A stretch of 64,000 bases of DNA from Cephalopachus bancanus (taxonomy: Eukaryota; Chordata; Mammalia; Primates; Tarsiidae). The notes beneath the pieces were generated by a model. It saw only the letters and a program-made list of their open reading frames with translations. It had not been told where the DNA came from and made no database searches. The stretch spans positions 15,379,501 through 15,443,500 of the forward strand of contig JAPVLO010000003.1 in assembly GCA_027257055.1 (NCBI GenBank), in the 5' to 3' direction. Within the stretch, counting starts at the first letter, position 1. Every line of letters begins with the position of its first letter. Shown piece by piece: positions 11,293-23,385 of this stretch. A program made the translations under genes and the position numbers.

Positions 11293-11487
11293 AGCTGTAT
11301 TTCCCAAGTCCTTGAAATATGGATCATGAGTTGAGATTCCTAGATTTTATCTAAGTTTTCAAAAACAGGGTGATTTCTGCTGTTAATTAGGTAATATTTA
11401 TTTCAAAACATTCTTGGTGTAGACCAATAACATCTTCAGGATAATATAAAAGGCAAAAGATACAAGTGCAAATGGGCTGAAATGCTT

Positions 11488-11773
11488 CTTCTTCTTCTTT
11501 TTTCTTTTTTGAGTCAGAATCTCACTCTGTCATCCAGGCTGGAGTGCCACCACAGCCTTGACTTGCTGGACTCAGGTGATCCTTCCACCTCAGCCTTTCA
11601 AGTAGCTGAATTACAAGCATGTGTAATCACGTCCAGCTTATTTTTTTGATTTATTGTAGTGAAGAGGTCTCACCAAGTTGCCCAGGCTGTTGTCAAACCC
11701 GTGAGCTCAGACAATCCTCTCACCTCGACCTTGCAAAGTGCTGGGATTAAAGGCTTGAGCCACCGCATCTGGC
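11488..11773 (-). repeat. Alu SINE, minus strand, with 11-bp target duplication
   Basis: The complement of a dimeric Alu begins with a CTT/T-rich tail and ends CCACCGCATCTGGC. It is bounded by a perfect direct repeat CTGAAATGCTT (11477-11487 and 11774-11784), which fixes both insertion ends. Confidence 0.93.
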
Positions 11774-11828
11774 CTGAAATGCTTTTTTTAAAGAAAAAAA
11801 TCTTATTCTTCTTTCCAGTCCTCTAAAT

Positions 11829-12032
11829 CGGGGTTGACAAACCATGGCCTGTAGGTCAATTCTGGCCTGCTGCCTGTTTTTGTAAATAAAGTTTTACTGG
11901 AACACATTCACTCTAACTTATTTACATATCGTCTATAGCTGTTTTGGCACTTTAGTTGCAGAATTGGAAAGTTGCTACAAAGGCTAAAATGTTTACTACT
12001 GGCCCTTTACCAAAATAGTTTGCCAACCCTGG
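11829..12032. mobile_element. hAT nonautonomous element (MER58-like)
   Basis: A 204-bp element with inverted ends: GGGGTTGACAAAC on the left, and CCAGGGTTGGCAAAC read from the right. It is flanked by an 8-bp near-identical duplication, CTCTAAAT (11821-11828) and CTCTAAAC (12033-12040), the size made by hAT transposases. The interior (TGGCCTGCTGCCTGTTTTTG, AAATAAAGTTTTACTGGAAC) matches the common mammalian family I recall as MER58. The family name is from memory. Confidence 0.8.
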
Positions 12033-12041
12033 CTCTAAACC

Positions 12042-12208
12042 AATGGTTCACAAACCTGACTGCACATTAAAATTCCTTGGGAAGTTTTAAAATAATACCG
12101 GCTCATAGATCCCAATCACAGAACTGTTGATATAATTTGTTCTAGGATAGGACTTGGACATCAGTATTTTAAAAAATTCTCCAAGTGATTCTAATACATA
12201 ACCAGAAG
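12042..12208 (+). mobile_element. MER5-type hAT nonautonomous element
   Basis: The start CAATGGTTCACAAAC is followed by TGCACATTAAAATTCCTTGGG, then CATCAGTATTTT and TCTCCAAGTGATTCTAATAC. That order matches MER5A/B. It lies only about 2 bp from the target duplication of the MER58-like element. Confidence 0.75.
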
Positions 12209-12261
12209 AATCTTTATTTTTTACATTTTTGAACTCACTAGTAAAGTTGAAGAATAATATT

Positions 12262-12461
12262 CTTTTTTTTTTTTGAGTGGGAGTCTCACTCTGTTGCCCA
12301 AACTTGAGTGCAGTGGCACACTCCCGGCCACCACAGCCTCAACTTGCTGGGCTCCAGCAATCCTTCCGCCTCAGCCTTCCAAGTAACTGGAAGTACAGGC
12401 ATGTGCTACCACACCCAGCTAATTTTTTTTATTTATTTATTGTAGAGATGAGGTCTTGCCA
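12262..12461 (-). repeat. Alu SINE, minus strand, truncated
   Basis: T tail, then GAGTGGGAGTCTCACTCTGTTGCCC (key words GTCTCACTCTGTTGCCC) and a right-arm complement to TTGTAGAGATGAGGTCTTGCC. The left arm is missing. Confidence 0.88.
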
Positions 12462-15400
12462 AATTACTATCAGCCATAGTTCTTAGTTATAAAAAATGGA
12501 ACCTGACTCTGGCTGATTAAAGAAGAGGAATTTTTTGAAGAGATACTAGATATCTTACTGAATTGCCAGGAAGACTAGAGAATAAGTTCAGAATATACAC
12601 AAGAGCAAAAGGACACCAAACAAAACACAGCCAAAATCACACTACAGAATAACTTTGAGGATATGACTACTGCTATTACCATCATGCAAAGCTATAGCTG
12701 GCACTATCGACACAACTAACAGTGAACACCAAGATATTTCTGCCCCCGATGATCATGGAAACTGAGTATTTTGGCCTTTGTCACTGTCGCCTAACAGGAA
12801 GGATTCCTTTCTTTGAATTGCTAGCTCAGAAGTCAAAGGATGGGATAGGTGCTTCTGAGTGGTTGGAGCCTAAATCATCTGTTCATTCCCTAGCTGCAAG
12901 GTAATCTGAAAGAACAAGGATATAGCAGTTTTATTTTTTGTAGTGGGAAATCAGCCTCAGCCCTCAACAAAGACTCAGATAAAAGGCAGTTTCCGAAATA
13001 TAGGTTGAGGGTTCGGATGGCATAGTCTAAAAATTACAAACATCTGCTATAATGTCATAAAATAAATCATGAAAGGAAGAAAACTTCAGGGTTTTTGGTC
13101 TGTCTAATAAGAAAAGCATTTCTAAAATTCAGATTCATTTTGAGAAAAGTTCAAAAAAGTATAACATTACACTGATAATGTGAATTTATTTAATACTTTC
13201 CAATTTCAATATCAAACAACTAGTTAGTTCTTTCTTCATGTAACCTATATTTTATAGATTTCTTTTAACATATAACCATCACATTTCCTAATACAATCAA
13301 GTTAAAACCATATAAATTCTTTTCCTGCTTAATGACAGAATGTCTCTCTAATAGAAACTTCTCTCCTATACCAAAGGTATCCGAATCAAATAGTCAGACA
13401 TGGAAATACTTCCAAAAGTCTAGGTTATTCTGACTGGAATAGCACCATGAGTTTCTAAGTTATGGTTTTTGTAAGACTTTGATAATTTTACTGTTTTGGG
13501 CCTTTTCTGGCACTATACTCCCATCCCCCCATCCCCAGCTGCCTGTGAATAACTGTAAAAACACTCACTACATACTTCATAAGAATAATAAATAATTTTT
13601 TAGTAACAGTGTAGTCTAAATCATATTTAGAAAAGCGACATTTTCCTAAAGGACACAAAATCTGCAAATATCCAACTCTGTCCACAATGAAGTTAGCATC
13701 ATATAGGAATAGCAGAGGATTTTAGTTCCTTGAAACCACATGGTCTCCCTTTTCCCCATTTCAAAATAAGGTATTTGTGGTGGTCTTCCCATAACAAAAA
13801 GTGTTTGCCCCCGTTTCCACCATACATACACATATAACCAAAAAAAACACACAAAATGCTGGAAACTCTGAGCTGATAATGTTTTAGTCAGAAATCAAAA
13901 CCCATCACTGTAGGATTCCCCTTCCCTCAGCAGCCTTTCAGTGAGAAGTAACTTTTAGCCAAGCTTTTGGCCTGGAAAGGGAAGCCAAACCCTAAGATGA
14001 AGACAGCAGATAACCTCTCTCTGTAAGCAGCAAACCTCAGCAGTTGTGACTTTTTCTCCCTGTTACATTTGTCATACATTTATTTCCCCACAGCTTTATG
14101 TCCCTATTTTCTCCCACTCCCATAGAATGTGTAAGAAAAGTAACTTTTCCAAATTTGACCTCAGCTATGCTCTTTTTGTTTTTGTACCTGCACAATTTTA
14201 CTTCCTGCTTATTAAAATTTGGCTTAAAAGAACTGCCAGATGCAAGAGAAGGCAGTAACAGGATGCTTTGGTAGGATGGAAAAGAAATCATACAACTATA
14301 TCTGAACTATCCATGAATTGAAATTTCTACTAAAATGTCTATTTTAGGCTATTTTTACTTATTTCTAAGGATTCTATATCTGTTGCCCTAAGACAATAAC
14401 ACTTATTTTTTTTTAAGTCATTATTTAGCACTTATGCTAAACTAAAGAAAGGAAAAAGAAAAAAAGAAAAACAAAGAAGTCGGGAAACCATCAGTATTTC
14501 TCTCTCCTCATCAACTTTTTCTCTTACTTCCTCTTCTCACTCACTAGGGATCACAGTCCAAACCCTGCCCACAGGGACATGTCAATGACTCAAAGAAACC
14601 AGCTCAGCACTCTGTACACTCACAATCACAACACTAGATTCTCATTAAATCTTTAGAGTGATTGGCCCTTCTTAGTGTAAGGGCATCCATCTACTTCCTG
14701 AAAGCAAAATATGCCAAATCACACCTGAGAGGGAACCTAGTTCTAAGTATATTCTCAACTTGCTTCCACATAGCCCCTTTGCTGCAGGGAATAAGATCCT
14801 GACTTTCTCATCCCCAATTCTATTCTTTCAGGGGCAGATTATGGGGAAACATTAGAAACAGGCCCTCTTTGCTCCAGGGTGGAAAATCAGGATACATCAA
14901 AATCCTGCTATTAGGAGACCTTGGTAGAGCAGCTGATTCTCTAGATATCCTCCAACTTCTGATGAACTGAGTTCTAGAAAAAATGTATTCAAGAATGCAA
15001 CCAATAATATCCCACCTACAAAGGAACAGCAACGTTTTTTTATCCCAAGTTTCTCCTTGCATGAGTTCAGGGCAAAGGACGGGATATTGTGATATTTAAT
15101 ACCCTCCAAGGAAGAAGGAAGAAGTGACAAGACTTGCAGGCAAGGACCAGAGCTGTGACTAAGAGGAAAACCCTATTTGGGATTGGCTGGTAAAAAGAGA
15201 TATCTGAGAAAGGTGGTGTCCATTCTAAAATAAATAGTGCAGCTATAGAAACCCATCCAGAGAAGAATCTTTACCATAAGAGAGTAGTTACATGTTGGTT
15301 GAAGCGTTTATGGAGAAACATGGAAAAGCTTAAAAAAGAAAACTAACTTAGAGGATGCTGGGGAAACCTATCCAAGAAAAGGGCAAATGCTATAGAAATG

Positions 15401-16361
15401 CAGAATATGAACCTGGGTGTAGGGGTAGGGAACCTTTCAAAAGGACTTGCCAGCACATTATCTGTGGCTCCTAGGAAAGGGAAGAGGCACAGTTGATTTC
15501 ATTGACAAGAGTTTTGTAAGATCAGATGGAAAAAGCCTTCCCCAACGATCTCCAGAGATCCTTAGAAGGCTCTATGTGACCTCTTTTGATAGAGTGATGA
15601 CAGAGGGTGATGACTTAAGCGCTGAATCCTGCTCTTGGGAGGATATTCTGCTGACGTTGGGCCAAGTCTGAAGTCACTTTGTCATACCAGCAGTCCTTTA
15701 GAGGAGCCAATTAAAAGGAAATCCTTAGGGGCAAAGGACCACTTCCCCACCCCAGCTTCAGAGAACATATGGAGGTGGCCCATATCTCTCTAACTGGGCT
15801 GGATTAGTTAAGGCACAAGTTGATGACAAGGCAAACCAAATATCTGGCCAGATTTTTTAAGTTGGTAAATAGCCTGTGGCCTGTTCTTGATTAAAATGTA
15901 AGGAAGAGACTGAGCTCATAGAAGCCACCATATGTGACCAGCAGAAACTCCTTGGGGTTTGGTGGAGAATTCTGGCAAGGGCTCTTTGAACCATATGGTT
16001 TCCTGAAAAGTTCTGGGAAGAACTTAGGAATCTTGGATTCCTAAGACTCTAGATATAATAGGGCATACTCTTGTATAGGGAGAGAGGAGCAAATATTATA
16101 TTAAAAACTATTTTAATGCATGTAGCCTTCATCTGATCAAATAATTTCAGATTATTTCTAAGTTGGTGTTTACAGTGCATATGATCCCTAGCTTATCAAC
16201 AACTATTCTCATTATACCAAGGTTACTTTCCACTTACCTTTGTTTTTCTTAGTGACTTGTTATTTAGCAATAATGTTTCTACTTAACTTTTGCTTATATG
16301 AAATTGTTGCAGTCTCCAATAGCATTAGTTCACAGGCTGGGAAGTATAGGGAAGATGAAGA
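12462..16361. other. Repeat-poor stretch, about 3.9 kb
   Basis: No Alu, L1 or LTR is recognised. Several ORFs of 60-84 codons on both strands lack domains. The 74-codon frame at 15447-15671 has ordinary amino-acid composition, but no splice context or homology that I can judge. This is a second large island without transposon insertions. Confidence 0.35.
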
Positions 16362-16374
16362 GAAGCTAATTATT

Positions 16375-16664
16375 TTATTTGTTTGTTTGTTTGTTTGTTT
16401 TTCACCCAGGCTGGAGAGCAGTGGCACGCTCAGACTACCCCAGTGTCGACCAGCTGGGATCCAGCAATTCTCCCACCTCAGCCTTCCAAATAGCCAGAAA
16501 TACAGGCACGCATTGCCACACCCTGCTAATTTTTTGATTTATTGTAGAGACGAGGTCTCACCAAGTTGCATGAGCTGGTGGTCTGGAACCCGTGGACTCA
16601 GGCAATCCACTCACCTCTGCCTCCCAAAGTGCTAGGATTACAGACTGAGCCACCGAGCCCTGCT
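16375..16664 (-). repeat. Alu SINE, minus strand, with (TTTG)n tail and target duplication
   Basis: The complement of an Alu has its tail turned into a (GTTT)n run (16379-16400). The outer ends carry a 13-bp direct repeat, GAAGCTAATTATT (16362-16374) and GAGGCTAATTATT (16665-16677). Some internal bases of the right arm are deleted. Confidence 0.92.
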
Positions 16665-16818
16665 GAGGCTAATTATTAAACTGTATAGAGATATAGTTAG
16701 ATATATTTACCTATCTAACTTCTGTTCAATTCTTTGCATCTGGATTACACACTGAATCACACACTGGAAACCGGCCCCACTCCCCACCCCAATTGGACCT
16801 AACAACGCCTTTATTCCT

Positions 16819-17342
<524 letters not shown>

Positions 17343-18064
17343 ATTTAAGAAAAAAGTCCTCTCAGAGAGGAACCTAGTCTTTCCTGAAGACCACTTTGAA
17401 TCCTTGGGACTTCTTTGAATCCCTGGGATGGTATTTATTTCCCTACAGAGGTAAAGAGCAGCAGTTGCTGGGGATGCCCCAGTACAGGCCTGTTCTGCTG
17501 TTTCCTCTAGGTGTTATTACGTTAGGTAGCATTCTCATGCAGAAGAAAGCTCTCAAGCAATTGAAAAGCTTCCAAACATTTTTTAATATGAGTCTCCCTT
17601 TTTTGAAAGAAACAAAATCATGAACTTCTACATAATGGTGGTTTAAGTAGCTATTGATTGAGAAAATGCATAATAAAAAATAGATCAAATGAATGCAAAA
17701 TGATAGAGCAAATAAATATAAAAGTGGAAAAACTGTCCAGCATTGAAAAGAAGGTCTGTGACATATTATTAAGTAAAAATTCAAGTTACAGAAAAGCATG
17801 AATAAGATGGTCCCATTGATATAAAATTTAAAACTATGCATATGTGTAGTCTAAAGGACTACACAGGAACAAGAGACAGTTTTTAGGCTTACACTAGAAC
17901 TTTTCAAATTTGAATAATATATGGAGCCCATAAAGGGAAATAGTTCTTTGGATATTCACTATTGGCTTACATTTTTTTAATTCTAAAGTTTACTTAAGTA
18001 GGTACAATTACTAGAAATCAATGTACCCTTTGTGTTTTTAGCATTAATAGAAAAATAATATACC
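17343..18064. other. Single-copy stretch between two L1 3' ends
   Basis: No exon recognised. A 132-codon minus-strand frame (17443-17841) shows no domain I know and is hydrophobic and AT-driven. Confidence 0.3.
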
Positions 18065-18495
18065 TGGAGGAACTCAAATCATTCTACAAAAAAAGATACC
18101 TGCACACGTATGTTTATTGCAGCTCTATTCACAATAGCAAAAACATGGAACCAACCATGTTGCCCATCGAAGCCGGACTGGATTTTTAAAATGTGGTACA
18201 TATACATAATGGAATATTATGCAGTCATAAAGAAGGACAAACATGGACTTTGCAGCAACTTGGATGGATTTAGATCATACTCAGTGATCTATCACAGAAA
18301 CAAAGAACAGAGTACTATATGTTCTCACTCTTAAGTGGACCTTGAACAATTATAATACTATAAGAAAGGGATTGGTAGTGGGAAACTGTCAGGGGAGGAA
18401 TGGTGGGATCAACCATTGAGGGAAACTGCTAGGGGAGGGAGGGGCATACCTCCCTGAATTGCACCCCACATCTTTATAATAAAAAAAGAAATATA
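18065..18495 (+). mobile_element. L1 3' end, plus strand, 5'-truncated
   Basis: The sequence encodes the last part of ORF2 (MFIAALFTIAKTWNQPCC, MWYIYIMEYYAVIKK), with frame breaks, then the 3' UTR ending TGCACCCCACATCTTTATAAT and an A tail. It has the same family traits as the L1 copies at 24-28 kb and 54-60 kb. Confidence 0.88.
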
Positions 18496-18689
18496 AATTC
18501 AAAGACAAACTTGTAAGTTAAATGTTCTAAAAATTTATGTAATAAAAACTCAAATTGACCGATGATGTTGTAATAAAGGAAAATTTCTGATGAAGTTATA
18601 ATTGTAGAAAGATGTAACCTCAGGTACAGGTCTATATTAAACCTATTTTTGCATCTGTAAAAAAAAAAAGAAAGAAAGAAATACAGTTG

Positions 18690-18945
18690 GAATAAATAAG
18701 ACCTAGTGTTTGGTAAATCAATTGAGTGACTATAGAAATCAATAATCTATTGTATATTTTAAAATAGCTATTAGAGAATAATTCAAATGTTCCTAGCATT
18801 AAGAAAAGGTATATGTTTCAGATGATGGATATCTCAATTACCCTGATTTGATTATTATACGTTATATGACTTTATCAAAATATCACGTGTCCTGAAAATA
18901 CGTACATCTATCATGTATCAATTAAAAAATAAAATAAAAATAATT
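18690..18945 (+). mobile_element. Old L1 3' UTR, plus strand
   Basis: The order TAAGACCTAGTGTTTGGTAAAT, TTGTATATTTTAAAATAGCT, GATGGATATCTCAATTACCCTG and TATCAATTAAAAAATAAAAT follows the L1MA/L1PB-type 3' UTR as I recall it. It is older than the L1 end just upstream. Confidence 0.7.
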
Positions 18946-19005
18946 ATTTAATAGATTTTCCAAAGGCAAGGTAGCTATGTTAAAGTGAATGGAATAACAT
19001 GTTTA

Positions 19006-19295
19006 TTTCTTCTTTTTTTGAAACAGGGTCCCACTCTGTCACCCAGGCTGGATACAGTGGTGCAATCACAACTTACTGCAGCTTTGAACTCCTGGGCTCA
19101 AGCTATCCTCTCACCTCAGCCTCCTGAATAACTGGGACTACAGACACACACCACCATGCCTGGATAATTTGTTAATTTTTTGTAGAGATGAGGTATTGCC
19201 CAGGCTGGTCTTGAACTTCTGTCATCGAACAATCTTCCTACCTTAGCCTCCCAATGTGCTGGGATTACAGAAATTATGAGCTACCATGCCCAAAT
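19006..19295 (-). repeat. Alu SINE, minus strand, old, with target duplication
   Basis: Complement of an old dimeric Alu (GGGTCCCACTCTGTCACCCAGG ... GAGCTACCATGCC). Flanking imperfect 16-bp direct repeats, AATAACATGTTTATTT (18990-19005) and AATGACATGGTTAATT (19293-19308), mark the insertion. Confidence 0.9.
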
Positions 19296-19354
19296 GACAT
19301 GGTTAATTCCAACATTGATTAGTTATGTGACTGCATTTCTATTCCTTAAAAATA

Positions 19355-19462
19355 AATTTGATAACAGTACCTACCCCATGGTGTTTCTGTGAGGCTTAAG
19401 TGAGATGAAGTAATTGTGACACTAACTAGCATATAAGAACTGCTCAATAAATATAGTTTCCT
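19355..19462 (+). repeat. MIR SINE fragment, plus strand
   Basis: Matches the MIR 3' half in order: AACAGTACCTACCCCATGGTG, GTGAGGCTTAAGTGAGATGA, and AAGAACTGCTCAATAAATAT. Confidence 0.75.
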
Positions 19463-20104
19463 TCTGAGATCTCTGGATGGCAAAGCCTTTGTAACTCCTC
19501 TGCTTTCTACTTGGCATCTTGTTGGGCTGCCACTAGCTGAATTTATCTGACTTCCTTATGTACCATTCCTCACTTCTGCGTTCTCAGATCTAGAAATATA
19601 TTGTTACTCCTAAAACCCATAGTTGCCCTCACAGTTTCTTCAAGCTTTAGCTCTCACCACTGCACTGAACATCATTTTCCCAAGTCCTTTCTGTCCTCCA
19701 CCCTATGATACTCAGTCTTTTCTGCTAGCAGCATTTTCTATTTCAGTAACTTTTCTCATCTTCTTTTGATGGGGGGTGGAGAAATTCTTGGCCTCTTCCC
19801 AGAGTCAGTCTGCCCTGCATAGCATTTCTTATTGTATGTACCTATTACAACTTCAGTAGCCCTCCCTGTAGTTCAATTTCCAGAGAGAGAGAGAGAAATA
19901 ATCGGGCTCTTTAGAGAATTAAAAAAGAAAGAAAAAAGATGATATACGCATTCTGAGAAGCTCATAAGTAGTTCAATGTGGTTGGGAAACCCTATGTATT
20001 AAGAGCTACATGAAGAGTTCAAGGAGAACCAAGACATCTTCATTCTGCACTTCACTCCAGATTCTCCTACAATTTGAGCAATATAAGGCAGGACATTTTG
20101 AGTT

Positions 20105-20285
20105 CTTACTACATGTTAGTCACTGAGCATTTATGTAGATCATTTCATTTCACCTTTAACTCAATATATATATAGATGCCTTTATTATCATCGTCTTCAT
20201 TTCATAAATGTTGACATTGAAACTTAGAAATATGCTCAAGGTCATAGAGCCAGGGAGTGACTCAGACAATCTGGCTCCAGTGCCT
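20105..20285 (-). repeat. MIR SINE fragment, minus strand
   Basis: Complement of MIR core and 3' half: TACATGTTAGTCACTGAGCAT, TTTATTATCATCG, AAACTTAGAAATATGCTCAAGG, GTCATAGAGCCAGGGAGTG. Confidence 0.7.
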
Positions 20286-20509
20286 GCTCCCTGCCTCTGT
20301 TCTACACTTAAGGGTCAGGCTACTATGGTTTCAAGGCTAAGAGAAGGTAATCATCTCACTACATCACTTTTCTAAGACTTTAGGACTTGGATTCTCTTCC
20401 TGATGCATTTTAAGAAGCCTTCGAGAAGGGATCTGAAAAAGATGAAAATATGAGTGCACTGCTCTAGCGCACCAGAATTCTCCACAGTATTAGGTAATAA
20501 GAACAGTAA

Positions 20510-20695
20510 TTGTTGCTACTGAGCATCAACTACTTGATGGTGCTAAACTAGGAATTTTCCTTATATTCTTTCATTTAATTTTTTAAATAACCCCGCCAAA
20601 AGCTTATTATTGTTCCCATTTTATAACTGAGAAAACTGAGGCTTACAACAGTTAAGTGACTAGGTAGCTGGAGTGGGATTTCATTCAAATGTCTT
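20510..20695 (-). repeat. MIR SINE fragment, minus strand
   Basis: The core signature on the complement is TTCCCATTTTATAACTGAGAA followed by AACTGAGGCTTACAACAGTTA and GTAGCTGGAGTGGGATTTCA. Confidence 0.8.
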
Positions 20696-20724
20696 CTTCT
20701 TTCTAAGATATTATTTTCTAATTG

Positions 20725-20752
20725 CTTTTTTTGTTTGTTTGTTTGTTTGAAG
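20725..20752 (+). repeat. (TTTG)n microsatellite
   Basis: Four to five units of GTTT after a T run, with no attached SINE body that I can see. Confidence 0.8.
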
Positions 20753-21159
20753 TCTTTTTTGCTTTTAGAAGAAACATAGTGCAGCTCTTCTTGCCGGTAG
20801 CCTATGACTTATGACCATGTTTAATTTTGCATGAAAAGATTAAAATGATAAAGAGATTAAAATGACTTAAGTAACCAATTTCTGATTATCTCAGATTGCC
20901 AAGTGAAGTGAACTTATCCCATGTTCCAAGACCTTTCACTAAGAAAGGGAATAAAAGACACACATTATTTTATCTTTCATTATGTGGTTTGTGACTCCCA
21001 GTGAAAGGAATTCATTTGTAAAATTAAAAAGAAAAAAAAATGGTTCACAAAGAAGTTTTGGAATCTATTCTTTTTAACAAGTAAGACAAAGGGAAAAAGT
21101 AAAAAAACTGGCCTAAATAATTAAAGAAACATTGGAATGAAAAAACACTAAGGTTTATG

Positions 21160-21300
21160 TTATAGTCCCTGATCTGCACAAGCTGTGTATTTTTGAATCA
21201 GTCACTTTACTTCCCTGAGACACAGTTCCCTTAACTGTAAAATGGGGCCAATGGATTCATTTTAAACCACTGGATTCATTAAAGGATTAAAAGAAGAGAC
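21160..21300 (+). repeat. MIR SINE fragment, plus strand
   Basis: MIR core in sense: GTCACTTTACTTCCCTGAGAC, CCCTTAACTGTAAAATGGGGCC, then a degraded 3' part with ATTAAAGGATTAAAAG. Confidence 0.8.
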
Positions 21301-21369
21301 GTTTCCATAAAGTGTTTTTACTTTTCAAAAGTTCTACATCATCCTCATTGGATTGGGAGTCAAATGGGT

Positions 21370-21488
21370 CAGACTTTAAGCCCTAACTCAGTCATTATCA
21401 ACTCCGAGGTGCTGGGCAGCTCACCTAACCTCTCTGCTCTCTGGTTTCTTTGATAAAATGGGTGAAGTGAATATTTGTTACCTACCCC
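21370..21488 (+). repeat. MIR SINE fragment, plus strand
   Basis: CTGGGCAGCTCACCTAACCTC, TGCTCTCTGGTTTC and GATAAAATGGGTGAAGTGAAT follow the MIR core order. It directly precedes the 96-bp tandem duplication. Confidence 0.65.
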
Positions 21489-21493
21489 AAAAT

Positions 21494-21685
21494 CCAATTT
21501 CTCCTTCTCTCATCCTAACATTATCCAAAATTTTAGTTCAGGTATCCACTCCTCCACCATGGAGTTCAAATACTTTAAGTCATCAGACTCCAATTTCTCC
21601 TTCTCTCATCCTAACATTATCCATAATTTTAGTTCAGGTATCCACTCCTCCACCATGGAGTTCAAATACTTTAGGTCATCAGACT
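21494..21685. repeat. 96-bp recent tandem duplication
   Basis: Two head-to-tail copies (21494-21589 and 21590-21685), each starting CCAATTTCTCCTTCTCTCAT. I count only two differences, at CCAAAA/CCATAA and TTAAGT/TTAGGT, so the event is recent. The unit is a multiple of three, so an open frame (21458-21757, 99 codons) runs through both. Its product, Pro/Ser/Leu-rich with a repeated 32-residue block, has no known domain and is probably not made. Confidence 0.93.
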
Positions 21686-21904
21686 CCATCTCGAGTTTCA
21701 AGGATGAGCTTTGATAGGACTACAAATCAGGGAATACAATCTACCTTGCCAGGGTGACTGGTTTACTTTAGTATAGTCTGAAAACCAAAGAGACTGGTTC
21801 ACCTATAAGTATATTTATTACTTACTCCTACTATTGAAAGGTAGTGGAGGTTTGCAGTTGAATTAAAGTTTTAAGAAAGAAATGTTCTAGCTCTTATAAT
21901 ATAG

Positions 21905-23385
21905 CACCTAAAAAACGTTATATTTCTAGTCAATAACTGGCACCAGACTAGCCCTTCCACTACAAACAACTAAAAAACTGGACAAAATATATAAAATAAC
22001 TATTTTCATACAGTGGGCAGTACAGGGCTGTGATGCCTGAAGGAAAGGAAACATATAGTGAAGTCCAATGACTTCCCCAGCTTTCTGCATGAAGGCCCAA
22101 AGAGGAATCGAAACAGAGCACAGCAATCTTAGTACATTCAGGACAGGGAGACCAGAATTCAGGGAGAACAACATGGCTAAATTCTGTATGGAGTATCAAA
22201 GAGGAATGAGTTGCACAGAGAAATTGCTCCATACATCTGCATGAGGCTCACCTTGAATGTTTAACCATATAATAAGCTGTGTGTTATACGGTGAGACTAA
22301 ACATGACCAACTACTAGGAACAGAAAGCTAATGTGGAGCTGTAAGTCGAATAACTACTGGGACTTTCAGTGTAAAGGGACATTTCAGTTCTGATAACCAA
22401 AATGAAGAGATTTCCCTGAACTCTCAGGGCATTTATTAGAATCTGCACTTTAGAATCCGTACCCCTTAGGAATAGGGCTTAGTCCTATAGAGCAGTGCTT
22501 TAAAATGCCTTTAAAAATCAAGTTCTAGAAATATCAATTGCATTCCAGAATAAAATTCAGCTGAGGAAGGCAACAAAACCCAGATACTTAACTTGGTAAT
22601 AGCCACAATGTCCAGCATCCAGTAAAAAAGTATTACATGTGCTTGATGTCATTAGTTATTAGGTAATGCAAATCAAAATAGCAATGAGATACTATTTCAT
22701 ACTCAATAGAATAGTCAAAACTCTTAAAATATGAAAAAATAGCAAACATAGGCAAGGATGTGAAGAAATTATTCCTGGTAGAATATAAAATGGTATAGCT
22801 ACTATGTTAACATTTTTTGGATTCCTCAATAAGTTAAACATAAAATTGCTTTATGACTCATCATTCCACTGTTAGGTATATTTTCAAAATACTCCAAGAT
22901 ACATGTTCAAACAAAAATGTGTACATGAATGTTTATATCAACACTATTCACAATAGCCAAAAGGTAGAAACAACTCAAGTATCCAACAACCGATGCAGGG
23001 ATAAACAAAATGTGGTATATGAATACAATGAAGCATTATTCAGCTATAAGAAGGAATAAAGTACTGATGATACATGCTACAACATGAAAACTTTACAAGA
23101 TTATGTTAAGGGAAAGAAGCCAGACATAATGAGTTCATAGTGTCTAATTCAATATACTATATGTGTAACATTCGGAGTAAGCAAATCCACAGAAACAGAG
23201 AGCAGATTAGTAGTGGCCAGCAGCTGGGGGGTAAGGTAATGATTGCTTAATGGGTACAGATACCTTACTAGGGTGAAAAAAGTGTTCTGGAACTAGAAAG
23301 AGGTGACATTACACAATGTTGTAAATATACTTAATGTCACAAAGTTTATAATTTAAAATGGTATATTTCAAGGTCTGTATATCTT
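21905..23385 (+). mobile_element. Old L1 sequence, plus strand
   Basis: The 3' half follows an ancient L1: TGCAAATCAAAATAGCAATGAG, CACAATAGCCAAAAGGTAGAAACA, ACAAAATGTGGTATATGAATAC, GCCAGACATAATGAGTTCATAG, and a 3' end at about 23385. The 5' part (21905-22640) has the look of an old L1 5' region, but that assignment is weaker. No intact reading frame remains. Confidence 0.6.

Noticed and set aside
15447..15671. 74-codon open frame with normal-looking composition
   Set aside because: No domain, no splice signals that I can defend, and length within chance expectation.
16240..16635. 131-codon frame
   Set aside because: Most of it is the complement of an Alu read through.
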